DNA of 64,000 nucleotides, from positions 2,046,001-2,110,000 of the forward strand of contig NC_009092.1 of the NCBI RefSeq assembly GCF_000016065.1, given 5' to 3'. A program made the translations under genes and the position numbers. The notes below the pieces were generated by a model. That model was not told where the DNA came from, made no database searches, and saw only the letters and a list, made by a program, of their open reading frames with translations. Of the stretch, positions 16,300 to 25,282 are shown one piece after another. This stretch comes from Shewanella loihica PV-4 (GTDB lineage Bacteria; Pseudomonadota; Gammaproteobacteria; Enterobacterales; Shewanellaceae). The stretch's first letter is position 1. Each line of letters starts with the position of its first letter.

Positions 16300-18345
16300 A
16301 TGCGAAAACTCACTCTGGCAGCATCCATTGCCAGCATCTTTGTAGGATTCTCGGCATGGGCGCTGACGCCCAGTATTCCATCTAGCGAGTTGCCCTCTCT
16401 AACGCAAGAGCCGCAACATAAAGTAGCGAGTAAGCGAGTGACGGGTCTGTTCACTCGCGCCCATTATCATAGATTCGATCTGGACGACGCCTTCTCAGAG
16501 CAGGTGTTCGACCGCTATCTTAAGCAGCTCGATTATCGCCGCAATGTCTTGCTTCAGAGTGATATCGACAGTTTCAAGCCCTATGCGACCCAATTCGACG
16601 ACATGTTGAAGAGTGGCGATCTCACTGCCGCCTACAAGATGTTCGATCTGGTGCAGCAGCGCCGCTATGACCGTTTTGCCTACGCCTTATCCCTGCTCGA
16701 CAAGGAGATGGACTTCAATGTCCCCGGCGACAGCTATCAATACGATAGAGACGATGCGGCCTGGCCAAAAGATGAAGCCGAGCTCAACGAGCTGTGGCGT
16801 CAACGGGTCAAGTACGATGCGTTAAACCTCAAGCTGACCGGTAAGAACTGGGATGAAATTGTTAAGGTGCTCGATAAGCGTTACAACAATGCCATCAAGC
16901 GTTTGAGCCAGACCAAGAGTGAAGATGTCTTCCAGGGTGTGATGAACGCCTTCTCTCGCAGCGTCGAGCCACACACCAGCTACCTGTCGCCGCGCAACGC
17001 GGAGCGTTTCCAGATGGAGATGAACCTGAGCCTTGAGGGGATAGGCGCCGTGTTGCAGATGGATGATGACTACACAGTGATCAAGAGCCTGGTTGCTGGC
17101 GGCCCTGCGGCCAACAGCGAAAAGCTGGCACCGGAAGATCGCATCGTGGGTGTCGGCCAGGAAGGTAAAGAGATTGTCGATGTGATCGGCTGGCGACTAG
17201 ATGACGTGGTCGAGCTGATCAAGGGGCCTAAGGGCAGTAAGGTTGTGCTGCAGATCCTGCCTAAGAAGGGCGGCTCTTCTGCCAAACCGATCGACGTGAC
17301 CATAGTGCGTGACAAGATCCGCCTAGAAGATCGCGCCGCGACCTCTGAGGTGATCGAGCCGGAAACCGGTGATTATGCCGGCCGCAAGGTTGGGGTGATT
17401 AAGATCCCTGGTTTCTATATGAACCTGTCTCAGGATGTCACCAAAGAGTTGGTGAAGCTCAAAGACGCCAAGGTTGAAGGTGTGGTTATCGACCTTAGAG
17501 GTAATGGTGGCGGCGCATTAACCGAAGCGACACTGCTTACCGGACTGTTTATCGAGCAGGGCCCTGTGGTGCAGATCCGCGATGCTAACGGTAAGGTGTC
17601 GCAAAACCGCGACAACGACGGCCGTGTGACCTATTCTGGACCGCTCACCGTGATGGTGGATCGTTACAGTGCCTCGGCATCTGAGATCTTCGCCGCCGCA
17701 CTGCAAGACTATGATCGCGCACTTATCGTGGGTGAGTCGACCTTTGGTAAGGGCACAGTGCAGCAGCATAAGAGCCTGGGCCGTATCTATGATATGTACG
17801 ACAAGCCTATCGGCCATGTGCAATACACCATCGCCAAGTTCTACCGCATCAATGGCGGTAGCACCCAGCTTAAGGGCGTGACGCCGGACATTCCATTCCC
17901 AAGTGCCCTAGAGCCGGGTGAATACGGCGAAGCCGAGGAAGCCAACGCACTGCCTTGGGATAAAGTGCCAGTGGCTCAGTACGGTACGCTTGGGGATATC
18001 ACTCCAGAGCTAGTGACTAATCTCGATTCGCGTCACCAGCAACGTATCAAGAAAGACGTTGAATTTGGCTATATCGATCAAGATATTGCCGAGTTCAAGA
18101 AGAGTCACAAAGAAACCAGCGTCTCTTTGGTCGAAAAAGAGCGTGTGGCCGAGCGTGAAGCCAACGATGAGAAGCAACTTGCGCGTCTCAACGAACGCCG
18201 TGCAGTGGATGGACTCGAAGCACTTAAGTCTCTGGATGACGCCGAAGAAGATGTGAAGGCGCCGGATGCATTTCTCGACGAGACAGTCTATATCACACTG
18301 GATCTAGTGGATATGGAAAGAGTGGCTAAAAACCAGGCGAAATAA
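16300..18345 (+). CDS. prc: Tail-specific carboxy-terminal protease Prc
   Basis: Periplasmic PDZ protease that degrades proteins with non-polar C-termini and trims peptidoglycan hydrolases and PBP3. The protein has 681 residues. Signal peptide at about 1-22 (ending AWA-LTP); helical N-domain; PDZ domain around 235-330 (SLEGIGAVLQ); S41 protease core with VIDLRGNGGGAL, catalytic Ser near 459 in RYSASASEIFAAALQDY and Lys near 484 in TFGKGTVQ; DUF3340-like C-terminal helices. ATG 16300 has AGGAG ten bases before it; two TTG codons at 16294 and 16297 are alternative starts. A terminator follows at 18364. Confidence 0.95.
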   Translation: MRKLTLAASIASIFVGFSAWALTPSIPSSELPSLTQEPQHKVASKRVTGLFTRAHYHRFDLDDAFSEQVFDRYLKQLDYRRNVLLQSDIDSFKPYATQFDDMLKSGDLTAAYKMFDLVQQRRYDRFAYALSLLDKEMDFNVPGDSYQYDRDDAAWPKDEAELNELWRQRVKYDALNLKLTGKNWDEIVKVLDKRYNNAIKRLSQTKSEDVFQGVMNAFSRSVEPHTSYLSPRNAERFQMEMNLSLEGIGAVLQMDDDYTVIKSLVAGGPAANSEKLAPEDRIVGVGQEGKEIVDVIGWRLDDVVELIKGPKGSKVVLQILPKKGGSSAKPIDVTIVRDKIRLEDRAATSEVIEPETGDYAGRKVGVIKIPGFYMNLSQDVTKELVKLKDAKVEGVVIDLRGNGGGALTEATLLTGLFIEQGPVVQIRDANGKVSQNRDNDGRVTYSGPLTVMVDRYSASASEIFAAALQDYDRALIVGESTFGKGTVQQHKSLGRIYDMYDKPIGHVQYTIAKFYRINGGSTQLKGVTPDIPFPSALEPGEYGEAEEANALPWDKVPVAQYGTLGDITPELVTNLDSRHQQRIKKDVEFGYIDQDIAEFKKSHKETSVSLVEKERVAEREANDEKQLARLNERRAVDGLEALKSLDDAEEDVKAPDAFLDETVYITLDLVDMERVAKNQAK

Positions 18346-18363
18346 TATTGAGCCAAATTTATT

Positions 18364-18391
18364 AAAAACGCGCTATTGGCGCGTTTTTTTA
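18364..18391 (+). terminator. Rho-independent terminator after prc
   Basis: AACGCGC / GCGCGTT stem with a short TATTG loop and a run of seven T (18385-18391), between prc and pepN. Confidence 0.85.
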
Positions 18392-18417
18392 TAATCTTTT
18401 CAGATGAGGGAATCTTA

Positions 18418-20979
18418 ATGGCACAGGTTAAGGCCAAATATTTAAAAGACTATCGCGCACCGGATTTCACTATTACTCAGGTGGACCTCTCCTTTGTGCT
18501 CGATGGTGCCAATACTCAGGTGACCGCGGTCAGCCAGGTAAAGCGTCTAAACGATGCTGCACACACCCTTGAACTGGACGGTGAAGGCTTAAGCGTTAGC
18601 CAGCTGCTGGTCGATGGTAAGCTTCATGATTATCGCGTCACCGAGGGGCAGCTGAGTATCGAAACCGACTTAGCCGACTTTGAACTCACCATAGTGACTA
18701 AGCTGGATCCCGAGGCTAACCTGGCGCTGGAAGGCCTATACATGTCAGATGGCGCCTACTGCACTCAGTGTGAGGCAGAAGGGTTTAGACGCATCACCTA
18801 TTTCCTCGATCGCCCCGATGTGCTGGCGATTTACAAGGTGCGCATCGAAGCCGACAAGGCGGCGTTTCCTTACCTTCTGAGCAATGGTAACCGTGTCGAT
18901 ACAGGCGAACTTGACGGCGGACGTCACTTCGTCTGCTGGGAAGACCCTTTCCCGAAACCTGCGTACCTGTTTGCCTTAGTCGCGGGTGATTTCGATCTGC
19001 TGGACGATAGCTTTACCACTAAAAGCGGCCGCGAGGTCGCGTTGCAGGTCTTCGTCGACAAGGGCAACCTGCACAAGGCACACCACGCCATGGCATCGCT
19101 GAAGAAGTCGATGGCCTGGGATGAGAGCCGCTTCGACCTTGAGTATGATCTCGATATCTACATGATAGTCGCGGTGGATTTCTTCAACATGGGCGCCATG
19201 GAGAACAAGGGTCTAAACGTGTTCAACACTAAATATGTGTTGGCAGATAAAGACTCGGCGACCGATGAAGATTATCACGGCATCGAGTCTGTAGTGGGCC
19301 ACGAGTATTTCCATAACTGGACTGGCAACCGCGTCACCTGCCGCGACTGGTTCCAGCTGAGTCTGAAAGAGGGCCTGACGGTGTTTCGCGATCAGGAATT
19401 CAGCTCAGATGTGGGCTCCCGGGCGGTCAACCGAATCCATGCCATCAAGGTGATCAAGAATCAGCAGTTCGCCGAAGACAGCGGCCCAATGGCCCATGCC
19501 ATTCGTCCCGAATCTGTGATCGAGATGAATAATTTCTATACCGTGACCGTCTACAACAAGGGCGCTGAGGTGATCCGCATGATGCACACCCTGCTCGGTG
19601 AACAGGGTTTCCAGGCGGGGATGAAGTGTTATTTTGAGCGCCACGATGGTCAGGCCGTGACCTGCGATGATTTCGTCGCGGCGATGGAAGATGCCAGCGG
19701 TGTGGATCTGACTCAGTTCAGACGTTGGTATAGCCAGTCGGGTACCCCTGAGCTCTCGGTAGCCGAGTGCTATGACGCCGAAAAACAAGAATATCGTCTG
19801 AGCCTGCGCCAGCATACGCCGCCGACGCCGGAGCAGAGTGAGAAGTTACCGCTGCACATTCCGCTCGATCTCGAGCTGCTTGGCAGCGACGGACGCTCGC
19901 TGCTCTGCCAGGTCTTTAGCATCACTGAAGCCGAGCAAGAGTTAGTGTTTAACGGTATGAGCGAGCAGCCTGTGCCGTCACTGCTGCAAAATTTCTCCGC
20001 GCCGGTGAGACTCAACTTCGACTATAACGTAGAGCAACTTATCCACCTGATGCGCTATGCCAGCAGTGAGGTGGCCAAGTGGGAGGCCTCGGCCGCACTC
20101 TTTAGCCAGGCGGTTTGGCAAAATGTGGCCCACCTCAAGGCGCAGAAGGCTATGTATGTCGACCCTCGTCTGGTCGATGGGGTGAAAGGCTTACTGCTCG
20201 ATGAGCAGTTAGATCAGGCATTGCTGGCAGAGGTACTTAGGTTCCCAAGCCTGAATACCCTGGTAGAGCAGGTGACTTGTGTCGATCTCGACGCCCTGGC
20301 TGCGGCCCGCGAGTTTATGCTCGAGGAGATCGCCGCTGGCTGTGAAGATGAGCTGCTTGCGCGTTATCGTGAGCTGAGTCTGTTAGACGATGCCGGGGCG
20401 AGAGCCCTGAAGAATGCCTGCCTCGGATTATTGCTGCAAACGTCGGATGCCCATCAAGGCCTGGCCCTGCGCCAATATGAACAGGCTGGCAACATGACAG
20501 ATAGCCTGGGCGCTTTGGCCGCGCTCAACCTTGAGCAGTCTGAGCTGCGCGCCAGTCTGCTGCAAGACTTCCAACAGAAGTGGGCAGATACGCCTTTGGT
20601 GATGGATAAATGGCTGACGCTGGAGGCATGCTGTCCGGGTGAAGATCGCTGTGACGCACTGCGTGAGCTTACCCAGCACAGCGCCTTTAGCTTCGCCAAC
20701 CCCAACAGGGTACGCTCCTTGATCGGCGCCTTCGCGGCGGCAAACCCAGAGGTGTTCCACCGCATTGACGGCAGTGGTTATCGCTTCCTGACTGAAGCTA
20801 TCATTAAACTTAATACCTTAAACCCTCAGGTAGCTGCACGTATCATTACGCCGCTGATCCAATTTAAGAAGTTTGATGAAAAGCGCCAGCAGTTGATGCG
20901 TAGTGCCCTGCAGGAGATATTGGCCTTGCCGGATCTGTCTAAAGACCTTTATGAGAAGGTCTCTAAGGCGCTGGCATAG
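18418..20979 (+). CDS. pepN: Aminopeptidase N
   Basis: Cytoplasmic M1 zinc aminopeptidase, main enzyme of peptide turnover. From ATG 18418 it has 853 residues (E. coli 870). Motifs in order: exopeptidase signature FNMGAMENKGLN, zinc site VGHEYFHNWTGNRV with the third ligand Glu in SLKEGLTVFRDQEFSSD, then the helical C-terminal domain ending MRSALQEILALPDLSKDLYEKV. ATG 18418 (MAQVKAKYLKDYRAPDF) fits the family start; the frame is open 14 codons upstream but through the prc terminator. The TAG stop is the beginning of a four-unit 24-bp repeat. Confidence 0.95.
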   Translation: MAQVKAKYLKDYRAPDFTITQVDLSFVLDGANTQVTAVSQVKRLNDAAHTLELDGEGLSVSQLLVDGKLHDYRVTEGQLSIETDLADFELTIVTKLDPEANLALEGLYMSDGAYCTQCEAEGFRRITYFLDRPDVLAIYKVRIEADKAAFPYLLSNGNRVDTGELDGGRHFVCWEDPFPKPAYLFALVAGDFDLLDDSFTTKSGREVALQVFVDKGNLHKAHHAMASLKKSMAWDESRFDLEYDLDIYMIVAVDFFNMGAMENKGLNVFNTKYVLADKDSATDEDYHGIESVVGHEYFHNWTGNRVTCRDWFQLSLKEGLTVFRDQEFSSDVGSRAVNRIHAIKVIKNQQFAEDSGPMAHAIRPESVIEMNNFYTVTVYNKGAEVIRMMHTLLGEQGFQAGMKCYFERHDGQAVTCDDFVAAMEDASGVDLTQFRRWYSQSGTPELSVAECYDAEKQEYRLSLRQHTPPTPEQSEKLPLHIPLDLELLGSDGRSLLCQVFSITEAEQELVFNGMSEQPVPSLLQNFSAPVRLNFDYNVEQLIHLMRYASSEVAKWEASAALFSQAVWQNVAHLKAQKAMYVDPRLVDGVKGLLLDEQLDQALLAEVLRFPSLNTLVEQVTCVDLDALAAAREFMLEEIAAGCEDELLARYRELSLLDDAGARALKNACLGLLLQTSDAHQGLALRQYEQAGNMTDSLGALAALNLEQSELRASLLQDFQQKWADTPLVMDKWLTLEACCPGEDRCDALRELTQHSAFSFANPNRVRSLIGAFAAANPEVFHRIDGSGYRFLTEAIIKLNTLNPQVAARIITPLIQFKKFDEKRQQLMRSALQEILALPDLSKDLYEKVSKALA

Positions 20980-21073
20980 TTACTGGCTTAGTTTCTGATT
21001 CAGTTACTGGCCTAGTTTCGCACTAAGTTACAGGCTCAGTTTCTGCATTAGTTATTGGCTTAGCCGTTAGCGA
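20978..21073. repeat. 24-bp degenerate tandem repeat x4 beginning in the pepN stop codon
   Basis: Units at 20978-21001, 21002-21025, 21026-21049 and 21050-21073. They share AGTTA-TGGC--AGTTTC; the first starts with the AG of the TAG stop codon, and the fourth is the most diverged. No coding potential is apparent. Confidence 0.85.
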
Positions 21074-21159
21074 ATCGTTAGGCTGACTTAACGTAAACAG
21101 ATAGTCTAAGAGAGTAGGGCGAGGTGCTTGGCATCTCGCCCCATTTTAGAAAGCAAATT

Positions 21160-21378
21160 ATGATGATATTTACCTTTCCCATGCAGGTGAGTTACCAAGA
21201 GTTTCTTAATTATTATCAAGGCAGTATCGATAAGATTGAGGTGAAAGACAGCTCAGGTAAGACCCTCTGGATCCACGCCCGTCACTTCAGACCCTTTCTG
21301 ACCACCTCAGGCATCAGGGGTTACTTTCGTCTGCAACTCGATGATGAAGGTAAACTGGTTTCTCTGACCCAAGTTTAA
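21160..21378 (+). CDS. DUF2835 family protein
   Basis: Small protein of 72 residues, function unknown. It has the recognisable DUF2835 pattern: FPMQVSYQEFLNYYQG, then IEVKDSSGKTLWIHARHFRPFLTTSGIRGYF. No signal peptide or membrane segment, so probably cytoplasmic. ATG 21160 or 21163 are both possible starts, with only a weak purine-rich upstream stretch (AGAAAG). It stands alone behind pepN and ahead of a 325-bp gap. Confidence 0.8.
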   Translation: MMIFTFPMQVSYQEFLNYYQGSIDKIEVKDSSGKTLWIHARHFRPFLTTSGIRGYFRLQLDDEGKLVSLTQV

Positions 21379-21703
21379 GATTTTTAGAGTATATACTTCA
21401 AACGGGCGATTTTGATTCATCAAAGGTTTAGCTTTCGATGACACAAGTTTAATTGCCTGTTTATGCTTGCTTTTTCAACGGGCGTTTTTCATCTGGTACG
21501 ACTTGTTAGAATAGATTTAAATCGTGTGTTTGAATTTATGTAAGCCCTTTAGCTTAAGTGCACAAATCTCAAGGTAATTTTCTGTTTTTTCGCCTTGCTC
21601 ATCACCCCTAAATGCTGTAACAATGGTGTTACCTGTACGCTAACAAGATGTTGGCCACCATTCCTATAACAAAGAATCCAGCAGGTTACGGAGAAGAGCT
21701 AAA
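21379..21703 (+). promoter_or_regulatory. Control region of the DUF1302 operon with a 16-bp palindrome
   Basis: A 325-bp non-coding gap ahead of the four-gene envelope cluster. The perfect inverted repeat GTAACAATGGTGTTAC at 21617-21632, 72 bases before the start codon, looks like an operator. A related pair TTCAAACGGGCGATTTTGA and TTCAACGGGCGTTTTTCA (21398 and 21474) is a direct repeat of unknown meaning. GGAGAAGAG precedes the ATG. No gene seen. Confidence 0.5.
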
Positions 21704-23752
21704 ATGAAAAACGTTAAAAATGGCTTTAACAAGTCAGCGCTAGCTTTGGGGATCGTCGCAGCGTTGAGTATTGGAGCGACTACGGGCGTGCAAGCCGTGT
21801 CGTTCGATTGGGGAGAAGTTCAAGGTTCGTTCGATTCAACATTCAGTGCCGGTGCAAGTTGGCGTGTTGAGGAGCGAGACTGGGATAATCAGATCGGTAA
21901 GGTGAATCACCCGCGCTTTGACTGGTCAAACTATACCGCATTCGGTAACACCAAATATACTTCGGCCGAGATTTGGGCTCAGCCAGGTTCCTACTCGAGT
22001 AATGGTGATTTGAGTAACATGCTCTACTCTCAGGGTGACGTAACCTCTATGGTGTTCAAGGGATTGCATGAACTGTCACTCAAATATAAGAATTTCGGTC
22101 TGTTTGCCCGTGGCATGTATTTCTACGACCAGAAGGCCAACAACGGTAGCTATGGTTATAGCGATCCGATAACCGGCAAAGAGTATGATCCTTGTGCCGA
22201 CTCCGAAGCCTCTAAAGTACAGTGTAAAGATGTGCGCCTGTTAGATGCCTTCATCTATGGCGATTTCGATCTTAACGATGGTGCCAACCCACTTAGCGTC
22301 CGAATCGGTAACCAGGTGGTGTCTTGGGGTGAAAGCACCCTGATCCCGCACGGTATTGGTGTGATCAACCCAGTCGATCTTAACATTCTCAATGCGCCGG
22401 GCGCCGAGCTTAAAGAAGCCTTCAGACCTCAGGGGATGATCTGGGCGTCACTGGGGATAACCGAATCGCTCTCGGTTGAAGCCTTCTATCAATATGATTG
22501 GGAACCGGTTTGGGTGCCGACTCCGGGCTCTTACTTCTCAACTAACGATTTCGCCGGCTACGGCGGCTATTCGCAAAATGCGCAGCTGGGCTTCAACGCC
22601 AACCCTGATATTAATCTCGACTTCTTGATCGGCGAGTATCAGAAGCTGGCGGCCATGGTGGCATCGGGTCAATATGATGCGGCGACACTGGGTTCATTGG
22701 CACTGGCTTATCCGACTAAGGTGACCCTGATGCAAGATCAGGCGAGCGCCAGCGACTCGGGCCAGTACGGTATCAAGCTAGGTTACTATGCGCCAGAGCT
22801 GGGGGAAACCGAGTTTGGTTTCTACTACATGAACTATCATAGTCGTCGTCCGCTGATCAGCGGCACCGCGGCTAACTTTACCCAGGAAGCGATTGGTAAA
22901 GACTTAGCGACTCTGGCAGCCCTTGGGGCAACTGGTGGTACGGTCGATCGTCAGACACTGCTGGGTCTAGAGACCTTCTCTAAGGCACAGATCGAATACC
23001 CAGAAGATATCAAGCTCTATGGCTTTAGCTTCAACACCCTGATTGGCGATACTTCTGTGGCCGGTGAGATCGCTCACCGTCAAGATGAGCCGCTACAGAT
23101 CGATGACGTGGAACTCCTGTTTGCCGCCATGCCACAGCAGCTGGCCAATGCGGGATTGCGTCCAGAGTTTGATGGCATTTCTCAGGTGAAAGGCATTGGT
23201 TCTGGTGAAGCGGCCGAGGGTTATATCCGCCGTGATACGACTCAGGCACAGGTGACCTTTACCCATCTATTTGGTCCAACTCTGGGTACCGATAACCTGG
23301 TGATGCTGGCCGAGGTTGGTGGTGTGTGGATCCACGATATGCCAAGTTTCGATGAGCTGCGTCTCAATGGCCCAGGTACTGCGCGCTCTGGCGGCAACCC
23401 AAATATGCCTGGCATCATAGAGGCAGTTCACAATGGTCCTGAGACTAACCCTTTCCCAACAGATTTTGCCTGGGGTTATCGTCTGGTGGCCAAGGCCGAA
23501 TACAACAACCTGTTTGCCGGGGTCAACATGGCGCCGCGCATCATCTTCTCACATGATGTTGACGGGATCACACCCGATCCTATGTTCCTGTTCACCGAAG
23601 GTAAGAAGTCCGTCGCTATCGGCGTGAACTTCGATTATCAGAGTCGTTGGGGTGCAGATTTCTCCTACAACTCCTTCTTCGGTGGTGTCGGCACCACGAA
23701 TCTGATGTCAGATCGCGATTACGTGTCGTTTAACATCAAGTATTCAATCTAA
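21704..23752 (+). CDS. DUF1302 family outer-membrane beta-barrel protein
   Basis: Exported protein of 682 residues. A long signal peptide (to about 32, ATTGVQA-VSF) precedes the DUF1302 opening FDWGEVQGSFDSTFSAGASWR. The chain alternates aromatic and polar residues in short segments and ends with YVSFNIKYSI, an outer-membrane barrel C-terminus (terminal Ile rather than the usual Phe). VRIGNQVVSWGESTLIPHGIGVINPVDL is the conserved core seen across the family. DUF1302 proteins are thought to be outer-membrane channels or lipid-handling barrels; function unproven. First gene of a four-gene rightward cluster; the DUF1329 gene follows after 18 bases. Confidence 0.85.
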   Translation: MKNVKNGFNKSALALGIVAALSIGATTGVQAVSFDWGEVQGSFDSTFSAGASWRVEERDWDNQIGKVNHPRFDWSNYTAFGNTKYTSAEIWAQPGSYSSNGDLSNMLYSQGDVTSMVFKGLHELSLKYKNFGLFARGMYFYDQKANNGSYGYSDPITGKEYDPCADSEASKVQCKDVRLLDAFIYGDFDLNDGANPLSVRIGNQVVSWGESTLIPHGIGVINPVDLNILNAPGAELKEAFRPQGMIWASLGITESLSVEAFYQYDWEPVWVPTPGSYFSTNDFAGYGGYSQNAQLGFNANPDINLDFLIGEYQKLAAMVASGQYDAATLGSLALAYPTKVTLMQDQASASDSGQYGIKLGYYAPELGETEFGFYYMNYHSRRPLISGTAANFTQEAIGKDLATLAALGATGGTVDRQTLLGLETFSKAQIEYPEDIKLYGFSFNTLIGDTSVAGEIAHRQDEPLQIDDVELLFAAMPQQLANAGLRPEFDGISQVKGIGSGEAAEGYIRRDTTQAQVTFTHLFGPTLGTDNLVMLAEVGGVWIHDMPSFDELRLNGPGTARSGGNPNMPGIIEAVHNGPETNPFPTDFAWGYRLVAKAEYNNLFAGVNMAPRIIFSHDVDGITPDPMFLFTEGKKSVAIGVNFDYQSRWGADFSYNSFFGGVGTTNLMSDRDYVSFNIKYSI

Positions 23753-23770
23753 TTCACAAGGACAATAAGA

Positions 23771-25135
23771 ATGAAAAAACTAACACTATTGTCGGCAGCT
23801 GTGATCGTCGCATTGACCGCGCCAACAGCCTTTGCAAAAGTATCAGAGGCCGAGGCGGCCAAGCTTGGCACCGAACTCACGCCGCTCGGCGGTGAAAAGG
23901 CCGGTAACGCAGATGGCTCTATCCCTGCCTGGGATGGCGGCATCACCAAACCTGTTGCGGGTTACGAGAAGGGGATGCATCATCCAGATCCTTTCCCTGG
24001 CGATAAGATTGAATTTACCATCACTAATGCCAACAAGGCGCAGTACAAGGATAACCTGACCGAAGGCCAACTCAAGCTGTTCGATCTCTATCCTGATACC
24101 TTCAAGATGAATGTTTATCAGACACGCCGCACCGCCTCTGTGCCGCAGTTTGTCTATGATGCGACTAAGGCCAACGCTTCGCGCGCAGAATTGGTGGCCG
24201 ATGGTAACGGTATCTCTGGCGCCTCAATCGGCGTGCCTTTCCCCATCCCACAAAATGGTCTCGAGGCTATCTGGAACCACGTGCTGCGTTTTCGAGGCGT
24301 AGATGTGGAAACCGCCCGTAGCCAGGCGGCGCCTACAGCATCTGGTAGCTACACCTTGGTGGAAACCGCCGAAGAGATCCGCTTCGAGTACTCTCGTCCC
24401 GAGATGACTCTGGATAAACTAAAAGAGTCGAACACCCTGTTCTACTTTAAGCAGGTGGTGACACAGCCGGCACGTCTGGCGGGTACCGCACTGTTGGTGA
24501 AGGAGACCATGGATCAAGAGGCGCTACCGCGTCAGGCCTGGACCTATAACACAGGGCAGCGCCGCGTGCGCAAGGCGCCAAACGTCGCCTTCGATACTCC
24601 GGGTACTGTGTCTGATGGTCTGCGCACCACAGACGATTTCGATATGTTCAACGGCTCGCCAGTGCGTTACAACTGGGAACTGCTAGGCAAGAAAGAGATC
24701 TACATTCCTTACAACGACTACAAGCTGCACTCAGATAAGCTCAAGTATGAGCAGATCCTGAAACCAGGCCACATCAACCCAGATTATGTGCGCTGGGAGA
24801 AACATCGCGTGTGGGTGGTCAAGGCTCAGCTGAAGGAAGGGATGCGTCATATCTACAAGACCCGCGTCTTCTATCTGGATGAGGATTCTTGGCAAGTGTC
24901 TATGGCGGACATGTACGACAACCGCGATGAGCTTTATCGCGTCGCCGTGGCGCACGCCATCAACTATTACGAAGTGCCGACTCACTGGACCACACTCGAA
25001 GTGATCCACGATCTACAATCTCGCCGTTACCTGGCTATGGGTCTGGACAACGAGGGTCGTATGTATAACTTCGATGCCAAGTTGAGCGAAGCGAACTTTA
25101 CCCCAGCGGCATTGAGACGCGCTGGTATTCGTTAA
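23771..25135 (+). CDS. DUF1329 family periplasmic protein
   Basis: Exported protein of 454 residues with signal peptide at 1-22 (ending TAFA). The DUF1329 pattern is clear: AAKLGTELTPLGGEKAGNADGSIPAWDGG near the N-terminus, IPQNGLEAIWNHVLRFRG in the middle, then YIPYNDYKLHSDKLKY and the end RYLAMGLDNEG. The family has been compared with LolA/LolB-like lipoprotein and lipid carriers, so a periplasmic carrier for a hydrophobic cargo is a reasonable inference. DUF1329 genes usually sit beside DUF1302 genes, as here. Start ATG 23771 follows ACAAGGAC. An inverted repeat lies behind the stop. Confidence 0.87.
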   Translation: MKKLTLLSAAVIVALTAPTAFAKVSEAEAAKLGTELTPLGGEKAGNADGSIPAWDGGITKPVAGYEKGMHHPDPFPGDKIEFTITNANKAQYKDNLTEGQLKLFDLYPDTFKMNVYQTRRTASVPQFVYDATKANASRAELVADGNGISGASIGVPFPIPQNGLEAIWNHVLRFRGVDVETARSQAAPTASGSYTLVETAEEIRFEYSRPEMTLDKLKESNTLFYFKQVVTQPARLAGTALLVKETMDQEALPRQAWTYNTGQRRVRKAPNVAFDTPGTVSDGLRTTDDFDMFNGSPVRYNWELLGKKEIYIPYNDYKLHSDKLKYEQILKPGHINPDYVRWEKHRVWVVKAQLKEGMRHIYKTRVFYLDEDSWQVSMADMYDNRDELYRVAVAHAINYYEVPTHWTTLEVIHDLQSRRYLAMGLDNEGRMYNFDAKLSEANFTPAALRRAGIR

Positions 25136-25143
25136 GCGCTTAT

Positions 25144-25201
25144 ACCTAGGCTTATATTTAAGTATTTAAGTATTTAAGTATTTAAGTATTTAAGCCTAGG
25201 T
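25144..25201. repeat. Inverted repeat enclosing TATTTAAG tandem repeats
   Basis: Arms ACCTAGGCTTA (25144-25154) and TAAGCCTAGGT (25191-25201) are perfect inverted repeats. Between them the octamer TATTTAAG occurs about four times in tandem. No T-run follows, so an intrinsic terminator is doubtful; a long hairpin between the DUF1329 and propeller genes would be possible in RNA. Confidence 0.85.
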
Positions 25202-25282
25202 ACTTGTGTATTAAGGACTCATTCTTTAAAGAGTTAGCGTAGAGGGGCCTGTTGGCCCCTCATTTCACGAAAGGAAGTTTGT

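Noticed and set aside
25144..25201. Insertion-sequence end or MITE
   Set aside because: No target-site duplication and the inside is only an octamer repeat of about 36 bp.
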